Below the pieces are notes generated by a model. It searched no databases. It was not told where the DNA came from and saw only the letters and a program-made list of their open reading frames with translations. A DNA stretch of 24,181 nucleotides from positions 1-24,181 of the IMG/VR virus record IMGVR_UViG_3300044614_003071; one strand, 5' to 3'. The position numbers and the translations under genes were made by a program. The first letter of the stretch is position 1. Every line of letters begins with the position of its first letter. This document shows positions 1 to 7,275 of the stretch, piece after piece. Source of the stretch: a virus.

Positions 1-2
1 CG

Positions 3-1808
3 GATGAATTTCTGACAGCAGTTGAAAAGGGCGAGAAGTTCCGTCTGCGTTTTCCAGTTGATGCTCCGCCTAGTGACGCAGACAAATGGGTTGACGCAAA
101 AGAATTGTGGATGAAGATGATCAGTAACGCTTGGCTCAGAGCGGAGCCGGGTCTACTTTTCTGGGATAAGATCAAAAAATATAACGCTGTAGATTGCTAT
201 CATGAGGAAGGTTTTGATACAGTTAGCACTAACCCTTGTAGCGAAATTACATTGTCAAAATTCGACTCTTGTCGCTTAATGGCAATGAATTTATACAGTT
301 ATGTTGTTGATCCATTCACAAATGGTTCCTATTTTGATTATGATTTGTTCGAACAGCATAGCGAGATCATCCAGCGTCTGATGGATGACATGATTGACCT
401 TGAAGAAGAAAAAATTCTTCAAATTATTGCCAAGATTAAAAAAGACCCAGAAGAAAAGGGTATCAAAACTAGAGAATTAGAGCTTTGGCAAAACATTCAT
501 GATCGCTGTACCAAAGGTCGCAGGACTGGAACTGGTGTAACAGCTATGGGTGACACTCTGGCTGCATTAGGACTAAAGTACGGTAGTGAAGAGTCTATTA
601 TTGAAGTAAATAAGATCATGAAAACTTTATGTTTAGCTTCCTTCAGAAGCAGCATGGAGATGGCCAAAGATATTGGAACATTCCCAATCTGGAATTGGGA
701 AAAGGAGAAAGACTCTGAATTCCTTGCTATGATCAAAGAAAATGATCCTAAACTGTATAAAGAAATTTCTGTTCATGGTCGCAGAAATATTGCAAATTTA
801 ACTATTGCTCCTACAGGAACAGTTAGTATTCTGACCCAAACTACAAGTGGTGTAGAGCCGTTATTTATGCTATTCCCTTACACTCGTAGGAAGAAGATTA
901 ATCCTACAGATAAAAATGCTAAGGTAGATTTTGTAGACCAAAACGGTGACTCTTGGCAAGAGTTTACCGTGTACCATCCAAAGGTTCAAAAGTGGATGGA
1001 GATTACTGGCGAAAAAGACCTAACCAAATCACCTTGGCATGGTTGCTGTGCAGAAGAAATTAATTGGGTGGATGCTGTTAGGCTACAAGCAGCAGCTCAA
1101 AAGTATATTGATCATGCTATTTCAAAAACTGTAAATCTTCCAGCAGATGTAACAGTTGAAGAGGTAGCCAAGATTTACGAAGCAGCTTGGAAGTATGGTG
1201 TAAAGGGTTGTACGATTTATAGATCGGGCTGTCGAACGGGAGTATTAGTAGACAAAACTAAGGAAGAAAAATCAAAAAATAAGATTCAAAAGAATGATTC
1301 TCCCAAAAGACCAACTTCTATAGATGCAGAAGTCCATCTTAGTAAGGTAAAAGGCGATGACTATTATGTAGTCGTTGGTTTGCTCGAAGGCGATCCATAC
1401 GAAGTATTTGCTGGTACCAATTCCAGTGAAGGCAAGTATATTATTAAAAAGGGCACTAGCACTGGTAAACTAAAAAAGAAAGCCAGAGGGCAATATGTTC
1501 TAGCAGCTGGAGAGGAAACTTACACACTTACCAATATTCACAATCATGAAAATGGTGATAGTCTGTGTCGTATGCTCAGTACAGCATTAAGACATGGTGC
1601 TGATATCAATTTTGTTGTTCACCAACTTGAAAAGACTGAGGGAGATCTATCTAGTCTTAGCAAGGTTTTGGCAAGAAGCTTAAAGAAGTATATCAAGGAT
1701 GGGTCTGCAGTTTCTGGTGAAAACTGTGGTCAGTGCGAGACTGGCAAACTTGAAAGACAAGATGGTTGTGTAATTTGTAAGTCCTGCGGCTGGACTAAAT
1801 GCGGCTAA
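3..1808 (+). CDS. nrdJ: Class II (adenosylcobalamin-dependent) ribonucleotide reductase, 3' part
   Basis: Reduces ribonucleotides to deoxyribonucleotides for phage DNA synthesis in the host cytoplasm. The frame is open to the left edge, so the true start lies outside the window; the first in-frame TTG (105) is not a credible start. Visible signatures are NPCSE at 231-245, whose cysteine is the family's thiyl-radical residue, the GRRTGTG segment near 514, the APTGTVS phosphate-binding loop near 807, a TSCPD-type domain in the C-terminal third, and a C-terminal CxxC...CxxC zinc-ribbon-like tail (about 1726-1805) that would carry the redox-active swinging cysteines. The combination of NPCSE, TSCPD domain and cysteine tail points to the B12-dependent class. 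No class I small subunit is present in the window. The stop is followed at once by the hairpin at 1825-1863. Confidence 0.9.
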   Translation, partial: DEFLTAVEKGEKFRLRFPVDAPPSDADKWVDAKELWMKMISNAWLRAEPGLLFWDKIKKYNAVDCYHEEGFDTVSTNPCSEITLSKFDSCRLMAMNLYSYVVDPFTNGSYFDYDLFEQHSEIIQRLMDDMIDLEEEKILQIIAKIKKDPEEKGIKTRELELWQNIHDRCTKGRRTGTGVTAMGDTLAALGLKYGSEESIIEVNKIMKTLCLASFRSSMEMAKDIGTFPIWNWEKEKDSEFLAMIKENDPKLYKEISVHGRRNIANLTIAPTGTVSILTQTTSGVEPLFMLFPYTRRKKINPTDKNAKVDFVDQNGDSWQEFTVYHPKVQKWMEITGEKDLTKSPWHGCCAEEINWVDAVRLQAAAQKYIDHAISKTVNLPADVTVEEVAKIYEAAWKYGVKGCTIYRSGCRTGVLVDKTKEEKSKNKIQKNDSPKRPTSIDAEVHLSKVKGDDYYVVVGLLEGDPYEVFAGTNSSEGKYIIKKGTSTGKLKKKARGQYVLAAGEETYTLTNIHNHENGDSLCRMLSTALRHGADINFVVHQLEKTEGDLSSLSKVLARSLKKYIKDGSAVSGENCGQCETGKLERQDGCVICKSCGWTKCG

Positions 1809-1824
1809 TTTTCTTGCAAAATTA

Positions 1825-1863
1825 AAAGAGGTTCGCCATAATTAAAACATGGCGAACCTCTTT
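1825..1863 (+). promoter_or_regulatory. Perfect 15-bp hairpin burying the next start codon
   Basis: Bases 1825-1839 are the exact reverse complement of 1849-1863, with a 9-base AT-rich loop. The ATG of the metallophosphoesterase is the first codon of the 3' arm, so a transcript reading through from the reductase gene would hide it. No Shine-Dalgarno site lies upstream. The structure could be a start-occluding switch, as described for T4 genes e, soc, 49 and I-TevI. It could also act as a terminator for the reductase, but the tract after the plus-strand stem (CTCATTTC) is poor in T. Confidence 0.65.
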
Positions 1864-2376
1864 CTCATTTCAGACACACATTTTGGTCATGCTAAATTCT
1901 TAACTTTTGTTAAGGATGATGGTTCGTTGATTAGAGAATTCTCTTCTGTGGAAGAGATGGACGAAACCATGGTCGCCAACTGGAACAAAGTAGTAAATAA
2001 AAATGACCAAGTTTATCATTTAGGTGATGTATCTATAGCACGAAAAGACCTTAAAATTCTCGAGCGTCTTAATGGTAAAAAAGTCCTTATTAGGGGCAAC
2101 CATGATATTTTCAAAATAACTGATTATTTACCATATTTCAAAGATATTAGGGGAAGTCATAGGTTAGACAAAAATTTTATATTATCCCATTATCCGTTAC
2201 ATACCTCCACTATTCCAGACAACATTTTTAATTTTCATGGGCATATCCACTACAGAAAAGTTATGTTAGATGACAGAAATATCGACCCAAAATTTTATAA
2301 TTTATGTGTAGAGCATCATAATTATTCTCCAATTCCTTTTGAAATTGCGAAAAAAAATGCCTTAGAACAGGTATAA
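1849..2376 (+). CDS. Calcineurin-like metallophosphoesterase
   Basis: A 175-aa single-domain metallophosphoesterase of the size common in phages. The metal-binding motifs are in order: DTH (D9, H11), GD (D60), GNHD (83-86), SHYPLH (113-118) and HGHIH (130-134). The substrate is not deducible; relatives act on phosphodiesters or phosphomonoesters. The ATG at 1849 is chosen because MANLFLISDTHFGH is the normal beginning of this family and the motif starts within ten residues. The start has no Shine-Dalgarno site and lies in the 3' arm of a perfect hairpin, so translation is probably controlled. It follows the reductase by 40 bases and precedes the 179-aa gene by 29. Confidence 0.88.
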   Translation: MANLFLISDTHFGHAKFLTFVKDDGSLIREFSSVEEMDETMVANWNKVVNKNDQVYHLGDVSIARKDLKILERLNGKKVLIRGNHDIFKITDYLPYFKDIRGSHRLDKNFILSHYPLHTSTIPDNIFNFHGHIHYRKVMLDDRNIDPKFYNLCVEHHNYSPIPFEIAKKNALEQV

Positions 2377-2390
2377 TTACTTGAGGAAAC

Positions 2391-2398
2391 CATAAATA
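2391..2398 (+). promoter_or_regulatory. Possible late promoter -10 element (CATAAATA)
   Basis: CATAAATA matches the T4 late consensus TATAAATA at 7 of 8 positions and ends 7 bases before the ATG at 2406. The phage encodes a gp55-type factor, so this class of promoter is expected. AT-rich sequence gives such matches by chance, and a start site this close would leave almost no leader. Confidence 0.25.
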
Positions 2399-2405
2399 GA
2401 AATGT

Positions 2406-2945
2406 ATGTTTGAAAAAATAATATCATTTAGAAATTATCTGCTTACTGAAGATAATAAAGTACTGAAGCAAACGGCATCCGATATAGCTGATCGATTAAG
2501 CAGCATGTTGGATTTGACAAGCAAAGGTATTTTGGAGATAGAAAGCGATTGTGAAGATTTATTTTCTTTGATACAAACCATGGTGCATGGTAATTGGCTA
2601 AAACAACAGCAATTATATTTAGTGCCCTTGCAAACTGTGGCGTATAATATAAAGTTGATTATTGATGGCGACAAGGAAGCACAAAGCCAAGACATTGCAG
2701 CGATTATAAAAGGATGTTTAGATTTGATAAATAATCAAATTTTAAATAAGATTCAAGGTCCAGTAAATAATTTAGGAACTGAAGATAAAGCTGTGGATTC
2801 GGAAAATCTAGGTTCTGATCAGGCTGATAAATCAAAGGTAGGAGGCACTAATTTTGATAATCAATCGACAGCACCTACGACGGGTATCATGAGTTCTGAG
2901 CCACCTCTAGGCGAACCAACATGGGATTCAAGGCCAAACTCTTAA
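2406..2945 (+). CDS. Unrecognised protein with capsid-targeting-like N-terminus
   Basis: A 179-aa protein of no family I recognise. Residues 1-115 look helical. From about 118 to the end it is polar, rich in Asp, Ser, Pro and Gly, and probably disordered. The N-terminus (MFEKIISFRNYLLTED) resembles the short amphipathic targeting peptides of T4 internal head proteins, and LLTE followed by D fits the (L/I)xE cleavage consensus of the T4 prohead protease gp21. That suggests, by inference only, a protein packaged in the head. There is no good Shine-Dalgarno site; GAGGAAA lies 16 bases upstream, too far. It ends one base before the amidotransferase start, so the two are probably co-transcribed. 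Confidence 0.7.
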   Translation: MFEKIISFRNYLLTEDNKVLKQTASDIADRLSSMLDLTSKGILEIESDCEDLFSLIQTMVHGNWLKQQQLYLVPLQTVAYNIKLIIDGDKEAQSQDIAAIIKGCLDLINNQILNKIQGPVNNLGTEDKAVDSENLGSDQADKSKVGGTNFDNQSTAPTTGIMSSEPPLGEPTWDSRPNS

Positions 2946-2946
2946 T

Positions 2947-3978
2947 ATGTGTGGACTATTTGGTTTTATTGGAGATAGCAACAATCCTGATTTAACCAAG
3001 GATTTGTCTACTCATCTTTTTGTAAAAACTCAAATTAGAGGAACAGACGCTAGTGGTTTTTATTGTGCCGAAGACTTTAAAAATAAAAATATCAATTATT
3101 TTAAAAAACCTGTTCAGGCAATCGAATTTATAAATCTACCAGAGTACAAATCTTTATGGGAAAACAACCTTAATCTAGGACTTTTCCATTGCAGAGCAGC
3201 TTCGAGTGGAGTGGGCATACCAGCATATAATCAAAATAATCATCCGTTTGTCAGTAAAGATCTTAAGAAAGCAGTCATACACAATGGTGTAATACCAAGA
3301 GATGAGTATGATTTTTTCAAACAATATTATGAAGTAGAAACGGAATGCGACAGTGAAATGTTTTTGAGAATACTTGAACAAAAAAATGACTTCATTAATA
3401 ATGCCAGAAACTTTTTCAATTTTTCTAAAAATGCGCATTATGCTGTGGTGTTTGGAGAAACTGAAGACACTAACAGGACTTTGCATCTTTTCAGGAACGA
3501 ACATAGACCTTTGGTAGTGATTGATTTAATTGACGAATTAAATCAAATATTTTTCTGCAGCACTATGCCGATATTTTTTGAAGCACTTGATTTGTTGAAT
3601 AATAAAATAAAAAAATATAAGTTATACGAATTACCTGCCGACAATTATATGGTTATAAAATATAACGATAAACAAAAGTTTGACATAGAAGAATTTAAAA
3701 TAAAATCTAAAGAAGATTTTACGGTTAAAAACAATTTAAAATTTCACAACATAGATTCTAATAATAGCGATTGGAAAAACAAAATATCATCGAATGATGA
3801 AGCTTTACATCAAGTAATCGGAAGACATTTAGATAGCATACTGGGGAATTGCCATTATTTAAATATGCAATTAAATGAGGGTAAGTCGTATAATCAATCG
3901 AAATACTCAGTAATATTCAATATTTTGAAAGATGCAAGTAAAAAAATGGACTTTTTAATTAAGCATCTGGATGAATGA
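2947..3978 (+). CDS. Freestanding class II glutamine amidotransferase
   Basis: A 343-aa N-terminal-nucleophile amidotransferase that would release ammonia from glutamine. Cys2 directly follows the initiator Met (MCGLFGFIGD). Other family landmarks are RGTDASG (31-37), HCRAASSG (81-88, with Arg83 as the glutamine-carboxylate binder), NNHPF (97-101), HNGVI (112-116) and ETECDSE (131-137). Beyond about residue 230 there is no sugar-isomerase, PRPP-transferase or asparagine-synthetase domain, only a charged helical tail. The acceptor must therefore be on another protein or is unknown. The start is fixed by the need for Cys at position 2. The 3' end overlaps the convergent nuclease gene by 20 bases. 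Confidence 0.85.
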   Translation: MCGLFGFIGDSNNPDLTKDLSTHLFVKTQIRGTDASGFYCAEDFKNKNINYFKKPVQAIEFINLPEYKSLWENNLNLGLFHCRAASSGVGIPAYNQNNHPFVSKDLKKAVIHNGVIPRDEYDFFKQYYEVETECDSEMFLRILEQKNDFINNARNFFNFSKNAHYAVVFGETEDTNRTLHLFRNEHRPLVVIDLIDELNQIFFCSTMPIFFEALDLLNNKIKKYKLYELPADNYMVIKYNDKQKFDIEEFKIKSKEDFTVKNNLKFHNIDSNNSDWKNKISSNDEALHQVIGRHLDSILGNCHYLNMQLNEGKSYNQSKYSVIFNILKDASKKMDFLIKHLDE

Positions 3979-4504
3979 AAAAGTCATCTGCCATTTCTAA
4001 AAGATAATCTAGAGCTACACCTGTCCACTCTCTGTATTTTATAGCGTATTTGAATTCTTTTTCGGGCATGTCTGCTGTGAGAATAAAACTTATCCATGGT
4101 TTTCTAGTACGTTTCCAGCACAACATGGGTTTTCTTCCAGCACGATTGGCATCTTCCATGGCTTGGGATAGAAAAGAATCTAATTCTTTGCTACCATCCA
4201 TAAAAACACTTCCTATATCGATGCTATCGTAACCGCCTTTGCTTTCTATGGCGAATTTAAAACCTTTGGGAACAATCAGGTCGCCAGAGAAAATTTCCAT
4301 AGCGTGTTTAGGAAGAGATGCTTGTGCCCAACGAGCACCAGATGAAACTGTGCGACTAAATGCTGACTTAAAACGAGCCGTTAAAACCTTAGTTAATTCA
4401 AGTTCAGTTCGATTACCTTTTCGTTTGCCGTTGACTTTTTTTTTCTTTTTATTTTTAGAAATATCTTCTATTTGAAAATCATCTAAATCATCAAAATTGT
4501 GCAT
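3959..4504 (-). CDS. PD-(D/E)XK nuclease, Holliday-junction-resolvase-like
   Basis: A 181-aa protein. After a lysine-rich N-terminal stretch (about 18-30), GNRTELELTKVL (30-41) resembles the first helix of Hjc-type resolvases with its acidic residue. GDLIV (74-78) followed by AIESKGG (85-91) gives the D75 ... E87-x-K89 catalytic pattern. The likely role is cutting branched DNA before packaging or during recombination; another PD-(D/E)XK specificity is possible. It lies 27 bases downstream of the VWA gene in the same leftward unit. The ATG lies within the 3' arm of the perfect hairpin at 4496-4526 and no Shine-Dalgarno site is seen. The family is fairly sure from the motif; the resolvase role is inference. 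Confidence 0.72.
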   Translation of the reverse strand: MHNFDDLDDFQIEDISKNKKKKKVNGKRKGNRTELELTKVLTARFKSAFSRTVSSGARWAQASLPKHAMEIFSGDLIVPKGFKFAIESKGGYDSIDIGSVFMDGSKELDSFLSQAMEDANRAGRKPMLCWKRTRKPWISFILTADMPEKEFKYAIKYREWTGVALDYLLEMADDFFIHPDA

Positions 4505-4526
4505 ACTTTGTTATAGTATGCACAAT
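4496..4526 (-). promoter_or_regulatory. Perfect 12-bp hairpin burying the nuclease start codon
   Basis: Bases 4496-4507 are the exact reverse complement of 4515-4526, with a 7-base loop. In the leftward transcript the stem begins five bases after the VWA stop, and the nuclease AUG (4504-4502) lies in the 3' arm. The loop and its border read TATAACAA in the transcript sense, a weak match to the T4 late element. No T-tract suits a terminator in this direction. The geometry matches the 1825-1863 hairpin. Confidence 0.65.
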
Positions 4527-4531
4527 ATAAT

Positions 4532-5779
4532 TTAGACGAAGTCATTCAGATCATATATTTTGGAAGAAGGAGGAATAAACTCTTTAACGCTATTTGGTGT
4601 TAAAAACCAAAACCAGTTTTGTGGATTTTCAGGAGAGACAGCGTCCCCATACCCATCCGTCATAATCCAAACAGCATCTGGTTGGTGCTCTTTGTAATTT
4701 TGTTTAATATAAGTGTCAATTATCTTGAAGGAAGTGCCACCTCCGCCATGTATTTTTCTTGAAACGGCAGTAGTTAGTGTTACTTGGGTATCAAAGCACA
4801 GAAGTTCAACGTCAAAATATTTGGCTGGTAAAGACTCTGCTGCATTGAAAAATCTGTCCTTGAGATGCCAACAGGAACCGCTGGTGTCCAAGAAAAAAAG
4901 AACTTTGAGTCGGCCTTTTTCTATTTCGAAATCCTCTACTTCAAATTCTGTAGGTAGGAAAAAGCTTGTTTCCAAAAATATGAAACGTCTATGTTTACGT
5001 GCCCATTGATCTTGTTCCTTTGAAACGGAACGCATCATTTTCTGAGACCAATTGGTTACAGCGGTTTCCCACTTCCGTTTGACAGATTGTTTTTCTTTAG
5101 TAGCAATGTGCAGAGCGTTACCGGTAGAATTTCCTGCTTGGCTTTTAGGAGCGTGTTTATCATAAAACTTTTTGAGAGATTCTTTTTCTTCTTGAGTCAA
5201 ATCTTCATTAAGTTTTTTGAAAAATTCTTTTTCTTCACCATCTAAAAAATCATGAGAATCTAAAAGTTTTGAACCTTTTCCATCATAATTCTCTGGAAAA
5301 ATTCTGTTAAGTAGATTGAGGTAATATTCAGCAGTTTCATCTGTTGGTATGTCAAAATTGTTTACTTTTTTGTTTTTGAAAATAGTATCTACCCAACACA
5401 GTTCTTCCCAGTCGCTTATTTCCTCTCTGATAAAACCAAAACGATTAACCAGAGTATGATTTACTACCACATCCATAGCATAATTAGCTTTTAAATTATC
5501 TTTTGTATCTTTAAATCTTTTGCCATGCTGGAGAATAAGATGTAGAGACTCATGGCAAATTACAAATATTTTTTTATAAGTAGAAGAATTCTTCCAAAAT
5601 TCAGGGTTGAATAAAAAGTTTATAAAATTACCGCTTTTGTCAAAAGTAACACAAGCGGTATCTATTTTATCAGAAAGATATGGTTTGCCCATTTCGCCAA
5701 CCTTATAAAACAAGGAGTGATGATCAAGCAAGGCATAACAAATTTTTTTCCATTCATCGTCGCTAATTTCAACATTCAT
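4532..5779 (-). CDS. VWA-like protein with HExxH metallopeptidase-like domain (DUF2201 type)
   Basis: 415 aa from the chosen ATG. The N-terminal part carries CHESLHLILQH (H76-E77-x-x-H80, plus H85) followed by NYAMD, the layout of the putative metallopeptidase domain of DUF2201 proteins. A charged helical linker follows. The C-terminal part is a von Willebrand factor A fold with a complete metal-ion-dependent adhesion site: DTSGS (298-302), GGGGTSF (345-351) and TDG (374-376). It is the partner of the AAA ATPase upstream. I chose 5779 because its ATG overlaps the ATPase stop (ATGA) and GGAAGG lies upstream; an in-frame ATG at 5818 has no Shine-Dalgarno site and would overlap the ATPase by 43 bases. 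The substrate or target is unknown. Confidence 0.85.
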   Translation of the reverse strand: MNVEISDDEWKKICYALLDHHSLFYKVGEMGKPYLSDKIDTACVTFDKSGNFINFLFNPEFWKNSSTYKKIFVICHESLHLILQHGKRFKDTKDNLKANYAMDVVVNHTLVNRFGFIREEISDWEELCWVDTIFKNKKVNNFDIPTDETAEYYLNLLNRIFPENYDGKGSKLLDSHDFLDGEEKEFFKKLNEDLTQEEKESLKKFYDKHAPKSQAGNSTGNALHIATKEKQSVKRKWETAVTNWSQKMMRSVSKEQDQWARKHRRFIFLETSFFLPTEFEVEDFEIEKGRLKVLFFLDTSGSCWHLKDRFFNAAESLPAKYFDVELLCFDTQVTLTTAVSRKIHGGGGTSFKIIDTYIKQNYKEHQPDAVWIMTDGYGDAVSPENPQNWFWFLTPNSVKEFIPPSSKIYDLNDFV

Positions 5780-7215
5780 ACCCGCAGAATCCTTCCAAAA
5801 ATACCTGCTTGTTGGCATTTAGTAAACATTTTACCTATAGATTTATGTTCTTGAATCAAACATTCCAATATAGAAGGAGAGTAATTTTGTCTTGTAGTAT
5901 TTTTAATGGATTGCAAGCAATGATTTATAATATTAGGCAGCAATTTCAATTCTGGACGAAGCAGAGTTGTAGCCCAGCTGAGCTTGGTGATATGTGCTAA
6001 AGCGAGCATACATGATAAAGCATCAGACTCATCCATTTCTTTAAAAACACTAGATTTTATGCTATTAAAATTTTTGTCTAATTCATCCGTGCTGAGACTT
6101 GTTATGTCAAAGAAGGTGCTAAAATTTATGGTTTTTGGCTTATCTGCATAGTGTGCTGGTGCAGGCGTTTCGGGAATAGAGTCTTTGACTAAAGTATTTT
6201 CGTCTGTGTTGACAAAACGATGAAGCATTTTGACAAGCTTTTCATCTTGTCCAGCTATAACGATCTCCCGCATAATATTCCATAGGTCTTTATTTGTTTC
6301 GGAAGCGGAAGTGACAAAACGGCACACTGTGGAATTGTCTGCCATGAGACAAGATATACGTTCTTTTGGCATCAAAGGAACGTAGAACTCCATAAAATCT
6401 GGAGTAGATAAAATATACTTTATGCTGGAAAAATAATTATTGTCATTGGCTAAAAAAGCTTTAGCTCCTACTTTGTCGTTTTTTGTAAATAATTTTTTTA
6501 ATTTTGCTTCGATAGGTCCATTCTTTAAACCTTGTAACAGTTTGTTGATATTGGTAGAAACCGGCAAAATATCTTGCAAAGAACCACCAATAGAGAATTC
6601 ATCCAAAGCATATTCTAACCGTCTAGGAGAGACTTTATTCTTCTCTTCTTCAGGTAGTTCTTCCCACCATTCGACTGCAGCTGTAGCAGTATCTGAACCA
6701 TATTTTCCGGCGAACCAGTTAAGATTGGGTTTATATGGAATGTTTTGAATAATATGAAAACGGTCTTTTTGAGCCGGGTCTATTTTTTCTACATCATATA
6801 CATCATCTTCTTCGGGATTTATAGCAGCCCATACACATTTAAGGTTTGGAAATACCAAACCGTTAATAGACTTGAATTGCATCAATTCCATAACAGCGTT
6901 TCTGACTTTTTTGACAGAACGATTGAATTCATCAAAAAATATAGCAACAACATTACCATTAGCCAAAGCCTTAGGTCGAACTAATTCTAAATAAGTTTGT
7001 CCTTCAGCATTAGTGGTTTTTTCGGGAACACCAACTAGATCTACCCAAGGATCGAGAGTACTGGCGCTAAAGTACAAATATGTATCGCCATGTTTGAGAC
7101 CATTACGCTCAAAGCATGACTTAATCTGGGCCGTTTTACCTACACCATGTTTGCCTACAAACAAGACATTACGATTGTGCTGAAACCAAAAATCTAATTT
7201 GCTATCAGACAGCAT
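5776..7215 (-). CDS. MoxR-type AAA+ ATPase
   Basis: A 479-aa ATPase. Walker A is GKHGVGKT (21-28), Walker B is VVAIFFDE (89-96), sensor 1 lies in WAAINP (129-134) and a DR pair at 151-152 is the likely arginine finger. The N-terminal half is the nucleotide-binding core. The C-terminal half, about 200 residues, is unrecognised and probably helical. In cellular systems MoxR ATPases pair with VWA proteins (RavA-ViaA, NorQ-NorD, CbbQ-CbbO) to remodel or insert cofactors into client proteins, and the VWA partner is the next gene here. GGAGG precedes the ATG by four bases. The 60-base leader holds a tandem 11-base repeat. The client is not evident. Confidence 0.87.
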   Translation of the reverse strand: MLSDSKLDFWFQHNRNVLFVGKHGVGKTAQIKSCFERNGLKHGDTYLYFSASTLDPWVDLVGVPEKTTNAEGQTYLELVRPKALANGNVVAIFFDEFNRSVKKVRNAVMELMQFKSINGLVFPNLKCVWAAINPEEDDVYDVEKIDPAQKDRFHIIQNIPYKPNLNWFAGKYGSDTATAAVEWWEELPEEEKNKVSPRRLEYALDEFSIGGSLQDILPVSTNINKLLQGLKNGPIEAKLKKLFTKNDKVGAKAFLANDNNYFSSIKYILSTPDFMEFYVPLMPKERISCLMADNSTVCRFVTSASETNKDLWNIMREIVIAGQDEKLVKMLHRFVNTDENTLVKDSIPETPAPAHYADKPKTINFSTFFDITSLSTDELDKNFNSIKSSVFKEMDESDALSCMLALAHITKLSWATTLLRPELKLLPNIINHCLQSIKNTTRQNYSPSILECLIQEHKSIGKMFTKCQQAGIFGRILRV

Positions 7216-7232
7216 GAAGCCTCCGTGCTCTG

Positions 7233-7254
7233 GGTGAGCTAAAGGTAAGCTAAA
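7233..7254. repeat. Tandem 11-bp repeat in the AAA gene leader
   Basis: GGTGAGCTAAA and GGTAAGCTAAA stand head to tail, differing at one base, 18 bases upstream of the ATPase start codon and just beyond its GGAGG site. It could bind a regulator or be a chance duplication. No clear -10/-35 pair is seen around it. Confidence 0.4.
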
Positions 7255-7275
7255 GAAAACTAAATTGCAAGTCTT

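Noticed and set aside
5780-5818. Upstream ATG at 5818 for the VWA protein
   Set aside because: It lacks a Shine-Dalgarno site and would overlap the ATPase by 43 bases, whereas the ATG at 5779 overlaps the stop by the usual four bases.
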